Counted from the stretch's first letter, positions 44,735-54,043 are shown. The stretch: 64,000 nucleotides of DNA from Simiduia litorea (GCF_042853465.1 NZ_AP031497.1:2728001-2792000), one strand, 5' to 3'. Notes: generated by a model from the letters alone, not told the origin. Program-made: numbers and translations.

Positions 44735-45250
44735 ATGAGCCAACTCACCCATTTAGACGATCAAGGCCACGCGCACATGGTAGACGTGGGCACAAAAGCC
44801 AATAGCCAGCGAGAAGCGCGCGCCGAGGCCTATATCACCATGGCAGCAGCGACACTCGCACTCATTACTGAGGGCGGCCACAAGAAAGGCGATGTTCTGG
44901 CTGTTGCCCGTATTGCCGGCATACAAGCTGCGAAAAAATGCGCAGATTTAATTCCTCTTTGCCATCCGCTGCTACTTACCCATATAAAAGTTGAACTGAC
45001 ACCAGAGCCACTGCACAACCGTGTACGCATTGAAAGCTGCTGCCGACTAAACGGCCAAACCGGTGTTGAAATGGAAGCCCTCACCGCCGCCTCCGTCGCC
45101 GCCCTTACTGTCTACGACATGTGTAAAGCGGTGGATAAAAACATGGTAATTGAAGGCACCCGCGTGCTGGAGAAGTCTGGCGGTAAAAGTGGTCACTATG
45201 TGGCTGAGTTGCGTGCCCGAACGACAGGAATAGACAATGATACAAATTAA
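44735..45250 (+). CDS. moaC: Cyclic pyranopterin monophosphate synthase MoaC
   Basis: MoaC forms cPMP from the MoaA product in molybdenum cofactor synthesis. The 171 residues have the active-site segments KKCADLIPLCHPL and GVEMEALTAASVAALTVYDMCKAVDK and a late EKSGGKSGH. The ATG at 44735 has AGGA directly upstream; an earlier ATG at 44687 lies against the hemN stop and is less likely. It overlaps moaD by 14 bases. No moaA is seen in the window, so it must lie elsewhere. Confidence 0.95.
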   Translation: MSQLTHLDDQGHAHMVDVGTKANSQREARAEAYITMAAATLALITEGGHKKGDVLAVARIAGIQAAKKCADLIPLCHPLLLTHIKVELTPEPLHNRVRIESCCRLNGQTGVEMEALTAASVAALTVYDMCKAVDKNMVIEGTRVLEKSGGKSGHYVAELRARTTGIDNDTN

Positions 45251-45485
45251 ATTTTTTGCCCGACTGCGCGACCAGCTTGGTACAGCCGATTTACAACTGC
45301 CTTACGAGAAAATCCAGCAGGTGGCAGACGTACAAACCGCGCTCATTAAGCAGCACCCCGATTGGCAGGACGTTTTAATGGCCGCCAATATCTTAGTCGC
45401 CGTGAATGAAACCATGAGCCATAAAAATAGCGACGTCAGCGACGGCGATGAAATTGCTTTTTTCCCACCAGTCACGGGTGGTTAA
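45237..45485 (+). CDS. moaD: Molybdopterin synthase sulfur carrier subunit
   Basis: An 82-residue ubiquitin-like protein ending in the required Gly-Gly (FFPPVTGG), whose C-terminus is turned into a thiocarboxylate and donates sulfur to cPMP with MoaE. The start IKFFARLRDQLG is typical. It overlaps moaC by 14 bases and touches moaE. Confidence 0.94.
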   Translation: MIQIKFFARLRDQLGTADLQLPYEKIQQVADVQTALIKQHPDWQDVLMAANILVAVNETMSHKNSDVSDGDEIAFFPPVTGG

Positions 45486-45938
45486 ATGGTCATCACCGTC
45501 AAGGTTCAAACACAGGATTTCGATCAGTCGGCGCTTTACCTTGAACTGCGTCAAGCCTGCCCTAACATTGGTGCCATCGTCACCTTCACGGGGCTAGTAC
45601 GCGACATGAACCTCGGCGATGGGGTTACCGGGTTATTTCTTGAACACTACCCCGGCATGACAGAAAAATCGCTAACCGAAATTGCAGAGCAAGCCGCCCA
45701 GCGCTGGGACTTACATACGGTTCTATTAACTCACCGTGTTGGGCAGCTCAACCCTTCGGATCAAATCGTATACGTTGGCATTAGCTCCGAACATAGAGGC
45801 GACGCCTTTTCCGCCTGCGAATTCATCATGGATTATCTAAAAACCCGTGCACCTTTTTGGAAACGAGAAAGCACTCGCGATGGCGAGCGCTGGGTTGACG
45901 CGCGAGAGTCAGATGAGGAAGCTGCGAAGCGCTGGTAG
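45486..45938 (+). CDS. moaE: Molybdopterin synthase catalytic subunit
   Basis: MoaE converts cPMP to molybdopterin with sulfur from MoaD. The 150 residues contain GAIVTFTGLVRDMN, LEHYPGMTEKSL, HRVGQLNPSDQIVYVGIS and the catalytic-lysine segment KTRAPFWKRE. The ATG follows the moaD stop directly, with GGTGG as ribosome-binding site. It ends 12 bp from the convergent halogenase-like gene. Confidence 0.95.
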   Translation: MVITVKVQTQDFDQSALYLELRQACPNIGAIVTFTGLVRDMNLGDGVTGLFLEHYPGMTEKSLTEIAEQAAQRWDLHTVLLTHRVGQLNPSDQIVYVGISSEHRGDAFSACEFIMDYLKTRAPFWKRESTRDGERWVDARESDEEAAKRW

Positions 45939-45950
45939 AGCACAGGCGCA

Positions 45951-47435
45951 TCACATACTTTTACAATAATGCTGAATGAACTTCTGATGGCTCGGCAGCT
46001 GTTTCACAGACTTATCGACCGATTGACGGATGCCTGTTAAAAAATCCTTCAACTCCGCGTCGCTCATCATGTTAACAATAGGGTGATATTGTTCAGGCAT
46101 TAAGCCCTGCCCCATCATCACCTGAATCCAAGAGTTCTCACCAAAAAGCTCTGTCGGCACTTTAAATACACGACCAGTTTGTTTAAACAACTCTATTCTG
46201 TGGCGCAAAGAGTCTGGAATATCCATGCTGCTACAATGCCGCCAGAACTCGCTATCTCTGCGATTAGTTACGTAGTAATGCAAGATAATGAAATCGCGAA
46301 TGTTGTCCGATTCGAATGTCATTTGGCTATTAAATTCTTCTATATCCGGCTGACGAATACCGTCATAGGGAAACATCTGCATCAGGCGAATGATACTGCG
46401 CTGAATCAAGTGAATACTGGTAGACTCTAGCGGCTCAATAAATCCACTAGCTAAACCCATAGCGACACAGTTTTTATGCCAATGCTTCCGCCGTTGCCCG
46501 GTTTTAAACTTAATCACACGGGGATCATTAAGCATCTTGCCACTGATATTGCTAGTTAAGGTGGCGATAGCCTCATCGTCGCTCCAGAACTTACTGCAAA
46601 ACACCATGCCGTTACCAACACGGGTTTGCAAGGGAATGCGCCACTGCCAACCAGCCTCATGAGCGATTGAGCGAGTATAAGGTATTGGATCGGATACAGC
46701 CTCGGTTTGCACGGCAATAGCACTATCACAGGGCAATAAGTGACTCCAGTCATCGTAACCTGTGTGTAATGCTTCCTCAATTAACAGGCCCCGAAAGCCA
46801 GTGCAGTCGATAAACAAATCGCCTTCAACAACTTGGCCAGATTCCAATTGTAACGATGTTATAAAACCCGTATCCGTATCCTTATGGACATACTTAATCT
46901 TTCCTTCTTGCCTAACCGTGCCATGTTGCTCAGCCATTTTTCGCAAAAATTTTGCGTACAAACCCGCATCGATATGATACGCATAGTTAAGACCTTCGCG
47001 CGGTAATACCGCGAACTTATTTTCTTTTGCCGCCACCCATTCTGGGCAGTATTTACCAAACTCTTCACTAATACCGAGATCTATACCTTTTTTCCAAAAA
47101 TGCTGAAAACCGGCCGCCCAACAGTCTTTGCCCGTCCAACCAAAAGAGTGGATATAATCCTGGCCTACGTCACGCCAGCTTTCAAAGGAAATACCCAACT
47201 TAAAAGTACCCTGCACAGCCGCCATAAACTCTTGTTCATTAATTTTTAATAATTGATGCAAGGTAATAAGAGTTGGGATGGTAGCCTCACCGACGCCGAC
47301 GGTGGGTATATCATCAGATTCCACTAAGGTGATATCAAGTGTTTTACCAAGCAACTTAGACAGTGACGCAGCAGCCATCCAACCGGCAGTACCTCCGCCG
47401 GCCACGACAACTTTACGTATTTTACGATTTTTCAC
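45951..47435 (-). CDS. Flavin-dependent 'tryptophan halogenase' family protein (copy 1)
   Basis: A 494-residue cytoplasmic flavoprotein. It has the FAD motif GGGTAGW, VGVGEATIP, LFIDCTGFRG, the WQWRIP motif (WxWxIP) and the LEPLEST-type segment IEPLESTS with the glutamate known in PrnA. In PrnA the lysine of the SLQKVF segment (Lys79) is needed for halogenation; the aligned position here is Thr58 in IPTLITLHQ. So true halogenase activity is doubtful. I chose the GTG at 47435 because GGAGG lies six bases before it. It is the last gene of the receptor - copy 2 - SapC - cupin - copy 1 unit. Relatives are common beside TonB receptors of sugar loci. Confidence 0.85.
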   Translation of the reverse strand: MKNRKIRKVVVAGGGTAGWMAAASLSKLLGKTLDITLVESDDIPTVGVGEATIPTLITLHQLLKINEQEFMAAVQGTFKLGISFESWRDVGQDYIHSFGWTGKDCWAAGFQHFWKKGIDLGISEEFGKYCPEWVAAKENKFAVLPREGLNYAYHIDAGLYAKFLRKMAEQHGTVRQEGKIKYVHKDTDTGFITSLQLESGQVVEGDLFIDCTGFRGLLIEEALHTGYDDWSHLLPCDSAIAVQTEAVSDPIPYTRSIAHEAGWQWRIPLQTRVGNGMVFCSKFWSDDEAIATLTSNISGKMLNDPRVIKFKTGQRRKHWHKNCVAMGLASGFIEPLESTSIHLIQRSIIRLMQMFPYDGIRQPDIEEFNSQMTFESDNIRDFIILHYYVTNRRDSEFWRHCSSMDIPDSLRHRIELFKQTGRVFKVPTELFGENSWIQVMMGQGLMPEQYHPIVNMMSDAELKDFLTGIRQSVDKSVKQLPSHQKFIQHYCKSM

Positions 47436-47470
47436 AGCAACCTCCGAGCGCAACACTCGATCTGACTATT

Positions 47471-48487
47471 CTATTGTAATTTGCTAATAATTTCTGAACG
47501 CATCCACGCCGCCATCTCTTTAGAGACTTCAGACAAAACCCCGCGACCAGATTCCGGAATGTGTTCAAAAGACTTAGGGTCTGCATCGAACACATAGTAA
47601 TTGAACAAATTTTTCCAAACGGCCTTCTTACTTTCAGGTAAGTCTTTCAACGACAACATAGCGTGCATCAACGCCGCTGAAGGAGCACCCAGATAATCTG
47701 CGCTTGTAGTCCACCAGTAGTTCACAAGGATATTAAAAGCAGACAATGATTCGACGTGATGCCACCACATACTCGGAATAAACACAGCATCACCCGGGTC
47801 CAAATCGGCGACCTGCGCATGCATTATTGCTTCCGCAAAGCGAGGAAAACGGCCTAAATCTGGCTTATCAAAATCTACCAAACTAATTGCCTGCCCTGCT
47901 GGCGTGCGATCCACTGGACCAATATATAAATTTGGTAACTGGTCTGGCGGAAACAAAGTAAATCGACGTTTACCAGCTACCACACAGGCGATATTGTCAG
48001 GAAAATCGTAATGCGCAGAAATACGACTTCTATTACCTATCCACATACTCATTAATGGGCGAAGCTCACCCATAGCGAGATCATTTATCGCTCTAAATCC
48101 CGGCAAAAACTTGTCCACCATGGTCGAGCCGACATAAATAACGGGCGGCGTTTTCTCGGCGCTGTGTTCTGATAACTTTTGCATGATCTGGTGTAAAGGC
48201 GCGGTTCCACGGCGAAAATTAAAGTCGGTAAAATCGTCGTTATAAAACAACCTATTCTCTGAGCCGGAATCGGTTACATAGGCCGTTACCGGTTGGGGCG
48301 TCCAAAATTTAGATAGGTAGGTAGCAGCACTATTTAATGATGCACTACAAGATTTTGTCGCCGGCCACTCGCTCACCAAACCTTTTAGGATCAACGGCTC
48401 CTGAGACTGTAAAACAAAATCAGGAATAGCATCCGCGCGACAGCCATTTAGCTCGCGTACCGGTTTTGGCATGGTCGAAGCTGGCAT
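47471..48487 (-). CDS. JmjC-like cupin (FIH-type oxygenase)
   Basis: A 338-residue cupin_8/JmjC-like protein. The iron-binding triad is His159-X-Asp161 (ISAHYDFPDN) and His243 (PSMWWHHVES), and Lys173/Arg174 in GKRRFTLFPP could hold 2-oxoglutarate. Family members are hydroxylases of protein side chains (FIH) or small molecules. Proteins of this type regularly accompany TonB receptors, SapC and halogenase-like flavoproteins in bacteria of this group. No signal peptide, so it is cytoplasmic. It lies three bases after sapC and 35 before the copy 1 flavoprotein. Confidence 0.83.
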   Translation of the reverse strand: MPASTMPKPVRELNGCRADAIPDFVLQSQEPLILKGLVSEWPATKSCSASLNSAATYLSKFWTPQPVTAYVTDSGSENRLFYNDDFTDFNFRRGTAPLHQIMQKLSEHSAEKTPPVIYVGSTMVDKFLPGFRAINDLAMGELRPLMSMWIGNRSRISAHYDFPDNIACVVAGKRRFTLFPPDQLPNLYIGPVDRTPAGQAISLVDFDKPDLGRFPRFAEAIMHAQVADLDPGDAVFIPSMWWHHVESLSAFNILVNYWWTTSADYLGAPSAALMHAMLSLKDLPESKKAVWKNLFNYYVFDADPKSFEHIPESGRGVLSEVSKEMAAWMRSEIISKLQ

Positions 48488-48490
48488 AAT

Positions 48491-49222
48491 TTATGACAGC
48501 CCTTCAAGGCGATTTTTCTTACTCACGAGATCAGAAATATTACTCATAGATGCCAGCATCATAAAAATTGGCATGAGAAAACCACGTTGACTAAAGGATT
48601 CAAGTACCTCACCAGCTAACGCCTGCAACTTATCTTCGTTGATAAAATAGAAACCCAAAAGCTGGTTTTTCGAGCCATCGTCTAGCGTAATATCAATAGT
48701 CAGGGACTCAATAAGACTATGCTCTTCTAATGCCGCGATAAACTTTTTGCTGTGCTCGTGACCTTCATGAATGGCTTCTAGCATATTGGCAGCCTCTTCT
48801 AAGTAGGGCGTGTTTGCACCAAACTCATCAAACAACGGCTGCCCTTCAGTACGGCTAATTCTAGGATTGTTAAGATCGATAGAGACCACACGGCGGCGCT
48901 CGGCACTCTCCGCGGCCTGCTCCCCCTGAAACCCTATCAAAAATGGCTGTCGTCGAATCATCAAGGGCTTATAGCTAGCATGCCATCCACCTTCGTCCAA
49001 GAACAAGTTTTCCTTATCTTGAAAACCAAACAACGCAACAGGATAGATTAGATTATTACTTAGGTCCTTGTGCAACAGAATTGGATATTCAGCTTGAACA
49101 GAGCGAAACTCAAATGGAAAGGTCATGGTATACATGACACCGTCACCCATTTCAGCAGAATAACCACTCTGTATCTTAATGTCTTTATGTTCAACGTTAT
49201 TCAACAATGCAAAACTCGTCAT
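48491..49222 (-). CDS. SapC family protein
   Basis: A 243-residue protein of the SapC family. The family was named from an S-layer locus in Campylobacter; its biochemical role is not known to me. Recognisable parts are FRSVQAEYPILLHKD, YPVALFGFQDKENLFLDEGGW, IRRQPFLIG and LFDEFGANTPYLEE. There is no signal peptide. It is the third gene of the TonB-receptor operon, 15 bp after the copy 2 flavoprotein and three bases before the cupin gene. AAAGG precedes the ATG. Its constant neighbourhood suggests a shared pathway with the flavoproteins and cupin. Confidence 0.85.
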   Translation of the reverse strand: MTSFALLNNVEHKDIKIQSGYSAEMGDGVMYTMTFPFEFRSVQAEYPILLHKDLSNNLIYPVALFGFQDKENLFLDEGGWHASYKPLMIRRQPFLIGFQGEQAAESAERRRVVSIDLNNPRISRTEGQPLFDEFGANTPYLEEAANMLEAIHEGHEHSKKFIAALEEHSLIESLTIDITLDDGSKNQLLGFYFINEDKLQALAGEVLESFSQRGFLMPIFMMLASMSNISDLVSKKNRLEGLS

Positions 49223-49237
49223 AACAATACCTTTTCT

Positions 49238-50815
49238 TTAGTGCGGCATGCCTGCCGCCATAATATTATTTATTAATTCTCTGTTGCTTGGCAACGCAGA
49301 TACCATCCCTTGGAGGCGCTTTTGATTAGCATGAACAACGCGCTGAGCACGCTCCACAGCCTGAGCAAATTGGTGCTTACTGTAACTCATACTGTCGGGC
49401 TTAAAGCCCATGCCATATAAAACATATTGATAACTAGCGGAGGGAAAGAGCTCGTCGATACGCGGCGCGTCATCGTGCCAAGGCGGCTGCTGATGCCAAA
49501 GCGACAAGCGCTCGTGCAGTGCTGATGAACAAAACTCAAGTTTTCTACTGTCTAGCCAATACTGACTGTCAGAACGATCACTCAACACATAGTGCAGTTT
49601 TAGGAAGTCCACTATAGAGTTCCAGTGATAACACATTTTTTCGTTAAAACGCTTCGCAACTACATCCATTAATTTACGATTGGCCGGCATCTGATCGGCG
49701 ATCATGGCCGCGGCCTGCTCCACCATGGCCAATGCCGATGCCTCCAGCGGTTCGATAAAACCGCCAGCCATACCAATGGCCACGCAATTGTTAACCCACA
49801 ATTGTTGGTAATGACCTGGCTCAAAGCTTATAGCGCGAAAATCTGCGTCGCTCAAGCTTGAACTGGGCGCTGTCTTGGCCAAATACTCAGCCAATAACGA
49901 ATGCGCTTTTGACTCATCGGCATGCGCACTGGAGTATACGTAACCCACACCGCGACGACTCTGCAAACCAATATCCCACACCCAACCTTCAGACAAGGCA
50001 GTTGATACCGTCGTGGAAGCAATCGGCGCATCCTTGATGGGATAAGGTACTTGCACCACTAGTGCACGATCGTTAAACAAGGTGGACTTAAGTGATTTAA
50101 ACGGGGTTTGGTAATGACTGCCAATGAGCAATGATTTGACACCACTGCAATCCACAAATAGATCACCCACTAGGCGCTGACCATTATCCAGAATTAACGT
50201 CGTCACATCACCATTAGCGGCTGCCTCAATTTTCTGTACATTGGCCTGCACATGAACAACACCCAATTGACCCACTACATGCTTGCATAAAAGTTTAGCA
50301 AAACGCGTGGCGTCTAAGTGATAACCATAATTAAGATTGAACGCATATTCCGGCGTAACTGCCTGCTTTGGTGCCAAACCGAGTTCAGCTACTCTTGCTT
50401 GAGGCGTAACGTAGTCTGCAAAACTGGGGGATGATCCAGATGTAGGCGTACGTCCATTTAACCAATGACTAGCAAGATTCAACGAAGCATATTCCAACGG
50501 CAAGCTAAACGGATGGTAATACCGTTGCACCTTATCTCGATCTTTCCAATCAACAAAAAGTGTACCTTGCTTAAAGCTGGCATCGCATTCACGAATTAAA
50601 TCCGTCTCAGAAATGCCTATGCGCTGCAAGGTCATACGCATGGATGGCCAAGTACCCTCCCCCACACCAATAGCAGGTAAAGTTGGCGACTCCACTAATG
50701 TAATATTTAACTGGCTAGCATTAGCCAAGCGATGTTCCGAAGCAATTACCCCAGCGGTTAACCAGCCGGCTGAACCACCACCAACAATCACAACATTTTT
50801 AATATGGCCCGACAT
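49238..50815 (-). CDS. Flavin-dependent 'tryptophan halogenase' family protein (copy 2)
   Basis: A 525-residue cytoplasmic flavoprotein, second of two in this operon. FAD motif GGGSAGW, IGVGEGTWPSMR, LFVDCSGVKSLL and IEPLEASA are clear. Two hallmarks of tested halogenases are altered: the position of the PrnA Lys79 is Met61 (PSMRMTL), and the WxWxIP motif reads WVWDIG, losing the proline. It may therefore be a flavin oxidase or monooxygenase rather than a halogenase. The ATG at 50815 is used; a TTG at 50833 is possible. It follows the receptor gene after a hairpin, so its level may be lower than that of the receptor. Confidence 0.85.
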   Translation of the reverse strand: MSGHIKNVVIVGGGSAGWLTAGVIASEHRLANASQLNITLVESPTLPAIGVGEGTWPSMRMTLQRIGISETDLIRECDASFKQGTLFVDWKDRDKVQRYYHPFSLPLEYASLNLASHWLNGRTPTSGSSPSFADYVTPQARVAELGLAPKQAVTPEYAFNLNYGYHLDATRFAKLLCKHVVGQLGVVHVQANVQKIEAAANGDVTTLILDNGQRLVGDLFVDCSGVKSLLIGSHYQTPFKSLKSTLFNDRALVVQVPYPIKDAPIASTTVSTALSEGWVWDIGLQSRRGVGYVYSSAHADESKAHSLLAEYLAKTAPSSSLSDADFRAISFEPGHYQQLWVNNCVAIGMAGGFIEPLEASALAMVEQAAAMIADQMPANRKLMDVVAKRFNEKMCYHWNSIVDFLKLHYVLSDRSDSQYWLDSRKLEFCSSALHERLSLWHQQPPWHDDAPRIDELFPSASYQYVLYGMGFKPDSMSYSKHQFAQAVERAQRVVHANQKRLQGMVSALPSNRELINNIMAAGMPH

Positions 50816-50870
50816 TATCTTTATTAACCACAATTAATTTCAAACCAAAAGCATCTTGTATAAACATAAA

Positions 50871-50900
50871 AGGGAGAATCACCTAACGATGACTCTCCCT
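50871..50900 (-). terminator. Hairpin/attenuator between receptor and copy 2 gene
   Basis: On the minus strand an 11-bp stem AGGGAGAGTCA / TGATTCTCCCT (one G-U pair) is followed by TTTT. It lies between the receptor stop and the copy 2 start and probably lets only part of the transcripts continue. Confidence 0.7.
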
Positions 50901-50928
50901 ATCACAAGTTACTACGTTTTACAGATGA

Positions 50929-53901
50929 TTAAAACTTGTAACGAGCACCAATAGCATAGCGAGGCCCACCCTGTGCCGCAAACAAGGTTTGCATCTTGTC
51001 GCGACCATACACGTGAGTCGTTTCATCAGTAATATTCAGCGCCTCCAAAAACACCGTCGCGTTCTCGGTGATTTCATAGCTCGCATTCATATCCCATTGG
51101 CCATAAGCGGCGACGTAGGTTGGACCAACGCCAACGTTATCCTGTCCAGTACCAGCGAGGAAATCATCGCGCCAGTTGTAGGCCAAGCGAACCTGAATAC
51201 CATTCTTGTCATAGAAGCCAATTAGGTTAGCTGAATCACTCAACCCAGTAATTACAAATTGTGTTTCACGGCTGAAGTTATCATAGCCGACATCGGCATC
51301 GACGATAGTCGCATTGGCGATAACACCAAAACCACTCTCTCCAAATGTGTGCTGAACATTGAACTCCCAACCGTCAACGACCGCTGTCTCTACGTTTGTA
51401 GGTACCGTTAGGGTGAAATCCGTTGCACTGTCGCGACCAGCGATACCTGTGATCACACCATTCACGGCATCCACTCCTTCAGCGCTCGGGTAGTTAGTCA
51501 ATATGTAGTTAAAAATATCGCCTGGATCGGTATTACCCGCAGCCACGGCTTCGGCATACATAGGACTGTTAGCGGGGTGAGCGAGGTCAAATGTCTGCTC
51601 TGATATGAAATCAGTACCGATAAAGTTTTTCACATTTTTATGAAAATAACCAATCGACGCATAACTCGCGTCATCATAGTACCATTCCACAGAGAGGTCT
51701 GTATTTTCGGATTCCAATGGTTTCAGCGCAGGGTTGCCGCGACTTCCAGTACCACCATCGACGCGCAATGGATTATTGATGGTCACCCCACCCTGAATGT
51801 CACCATAATTAGGGCGAGAAATCGTTTTACTCCAAGAAGCACGAGCGACCAGGTCGTCAGTAACCGAAACACTTAAATCAATATTCGGCAGTAAAACTTT
51901 ATAATCACCGTCTAGGCTGGTGAAGTCTGAGTCCGCACCTTGAACAGCAGTAAACTCGTTTCCACCGAACCAGGTTACGCCCGTATATGATGGGACCAAT
52001 GCTGAAGAAGACACATCCGTTTGCTCATGACGTAACCCAACGTTAAGCTTAGTTGGCATTCCTGCTAATTCCGTGGCCATATTCAACTGCACATAAGCAG
52101 CGGTAGACTCTTCGGTTGTACGCCGATCTGAGGTGAAATTGCTAGATGAACACAAAGGCGTTCCACAATCACCAAGTCCGTTCATAGGGCCATAGGACGC
52201 ATCACCTGCTTCAACCAAATCATTAAAGCGATTGATCAACTGAACCATATCGAAGCCATAGAAATCAGTTTGCACTAAGTTACTACCGCCATCGACATTA
52301 TCAAACCTACCAGCTATCGACATGGGCTGCATTAAATCAGCTATATCGCCTACCGCAGTGTTAGTATTGCTCCAAGCATCACGCTGAACGACTGAGCCCG
52401 CCGAGCGATTATTCACCTCAGTCATTTCAATGCCGAAATCGATACTTTCGATAGGGCCAGCGCCGCCCTGAAAATCGAAGGTACCGAAAAATTTCGACTG
52501 ATCGATATCCATTTTTGAAACGTTATTGGTAAATACACTACCGGTGATCTGCATATCGTCTGGCGACAGAGGATTCGACAACTCAAGCTCAAGCGAAGGC
52601 AGATCGTTATTGAAATTGCCGGTTGTTTTGTCGCGGGTAAACGCAGCGATTGACAGCAATGCGCTGTCTCCGAATGGACTATTAGGCGTCGTCTCGGCGG
52701 TTGAGTCATGGTAGTCGAAACCAAGGCTTAAGCTATCAGTCGCATCCCACGTAACGTTGAAGCCCAGAGAATTATTTTCAGTTCGCGTGGCGTCTCTACC
52801 GGCACCCATAGAGAAATCGGCACCCGAGGAATTTTCCGCATAGATCAATGGTGTCGCTTGAGGGCCATCGGTCCAAAGGGTTTCTTGACCGCCAAAATTA
52901 AACCATGCAGACATATTGTTGTAAGAACGCTCAACTTCTACTTCGCTATAGGTGTAATCCAAGGTCGTCCTAATTGTGTCTGTTGGCTGCCACTGCAGTG
53001 TCAGCTGGCCGTTAGTACGCACGCGACTGTACTCAGCCAACTCATAGCCGATTGTTTGCGGCACAGAATAGAGATCACCTGCGCCAGGACGATTGACTTG
53101 GTTCGGATCACCTTCTGGCGGAATACCACCCCACTCCGATGGGTTAGCCGTACACCAACAACCATCTACCTCACCAGGAAAGGTGCGCCAACCGCCCACG
53201 CTCGCTGTAGCCGCGCCACTATCGCGCTCTTGCCGGCTTGCACTTAGAGACACACCGATCGTGTCGTCAGCGAAGGTATTTGAAAACAACCCCGAGATCT
53301 CTGGTGTTAAGCCACTTCCCTCCTCCGTAGAGGTATCGTGCACACCTTTTATACCCACGGTGGCAGCAAGCCCTGGTGACTCTAGTGGACGAGTAGTTTT
53401 GATATTCAATGTCGAACCAATGCCACCAGTAGACACATTTGCCTTACCACTTTTATATACTTCTACGCCGGAAACGCTTTCCGCCGCTAAATTGGCGAAA
53501 TCAAATGAGCGACCTAATCCACTTGCGGTTGGCATTTGTCGACCATTCAGCGTTACTAAGTTGAAGTCAGGCCCAAAACCGCGAACAGTCACCTTGCTAC
53601 CTTCACCTCTTTCGCGATCGATAGACACGCCAGTTATACGCTGCAGCGATTCGGCGAGGTTGGTATCGGGCATCTTGCCGATATCTTCTGCGGAAATAGC
53701 ATCAACAACACCTTGGCTGTCGCGCTTAATATCCATTGCGCGCTGCAAGCTACCGCGAATACCTGTGACGACAATTTCTTCTAGTTGCTCTGCCTCTGCC
53801 TGATCGCTAGTTTGCGCGAAGACTGGCGAAAAAGCGGCCGCGCCTAAGACCATCGAAATGGTGGCTGCTAGCTGTGTTCGCTTAAACGTTTTGTATTCCA
53901 T
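50929..53901 (-). CDS. TonB-dependent outer-membrane receptor (TonB-Xanth-Caul type)
   Basis: A 990-residue receptor for active uptake across the outer membrane. A signal peptide (MEYKTFKRTQLAATISMVLGAAAFSPVFAQ region) is followed by the TonB box area (EEIVVTGIRGS), a plug domain (DIGKMPDTNLAESLQRITGV, VTVRGFGPDFN) and a 22-strand barrel ending AIGARYKF. The IRGSLQRA and LAESLQRITGVSIDRE motifs define the family common in Caulobacter, Xanthomonas and Cellvibrionaceae carbohydrate loci. The substrate is inferred as a beta-glucan oligosaccharide from the adjacent GH1/GH5 genes. I take the ATG at 53901; one at 53946 would add 15 polar residues. Two LacI-type sites lie upstream. Confidence 0.9.
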   Translation of the reverse strand: MEYKTFKRTQLAATISMVLGAAAFSPVFAQTSDQAEAEQLEEIVVTGIRGSLQRAMDIKRDSQGVVDAISAEDIGKMPDTNLAESLQRITGVSIDRERGEGSKVTVRGFGPDFNLVTLNGRQMPTASGLGRSFDFANLAAESVSGVEVYKSGKANVSTGGIGSTLNIKTTRPLESPGLAATVGIKGVHDTSTEEGSGLTPEISGLFSNTFADDTIGVSLSASRQERDSGAATASVGGWRTFPGEVDGCWCTANPSEWGGIPPEGDPNQVNRPGAGDLYSVPQTIGYELAEYSRVRTNGQLTLQWQPTDTIRTTLDYTYSEVEVERSYNNMSAWFNFGGQETLWTDGPQATPLIYAENSSGADFSMGAGRDATRTENNSLGFNVTWDATDSLSLGFDYHDSTAETTPNSPFGDSALLSIAAFTRDKTTGNFNNDLPSLELELSNPLSPDDMQITGSVFTNNVSKMDIDQSKFFGTFDFQGGAGPIESIDFGIEMTEVNNRSAGSVVQRDAWSNTNTAVGDIADLMQPMSIAGRFDNVDGGSNLVQTDFYGFDMVQLINRFNDLVEAGDASYGPMNGLGDCGTPLCSSSNFTSDRRTTEESTAAYVQLNMATELAGMPTKLNVGLRHEQTDVSSSALVPSYTGVTWFGGNEFTAVQGADSDFTSLDGDYKVLLPNIDLSVSVTDDLVARASWSKTISRPNYGDIQGGVTINNPLRVDGGTGSRGNPALKPLESENTDLSVEWYYDDASYASIGYFHKNVKNFIGTDFISEQTFDLAHPANSPMYAEAVAAGNTDPGDIFNYILTNYPSAEGVDAVNGVITGIAGRDSATDFTLTVPTNVETAVVDGWEFNVQHTFGESGFGVIANATIVDADVGYDNFSRETQFVITGLSDSANLIGFYDKNGIQVRLAYNWRDDFLAGTGQDNVGVGPTYVAAYGQWDMNASYEITENATVFLEALNITDETTHVYGRDKMQTLFAAQGGPRYAIGARYKF

Positions 53902-53966
53902 AGCTCTGACCCGATTTGTCTGATTATTGTTGGAATTAACTTCCATTCGCGTGGCTGTTTCGCCAC

Positions 53967-53980
53967 TGTAAGCGCTTACA
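53967..53980. promoter_or_regulatory. LacI-family operator 1 before the receptor
   Basis: TGTAAGCGCTTACA, a perfect 14-bp palindrome with the central CG typical of LacI/GalR operators. It lies 65 bp upstream of the receptor start, between promoter and gene. Confidence 0.8.
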
Positions 53981-54023
53981 TTTGATGATAAAAAAAAACC
54001 TTAGCAAGCACAAATACTCATAT

Positions 54024-54039
54024 AAGATTTATAAATCTT
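54024..54039. repeat. AT palindrome between the two operators
   Basis: AAGATTTATAAATCTT is a perfect 16-bp palindrome between the two LacI-type operators, in the likely promoter region of the receptor. It may be part of the promoter or a second regulator site. Confidence 0.4.
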
Positions 54040-54043
54040 TAAA

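Noticed and set aside
53093..53803. 236-residue open frame antisense to the TonB receptor
   Set aside because: No similarity or initiation signal; it arises from the codon use of the receptor gene.
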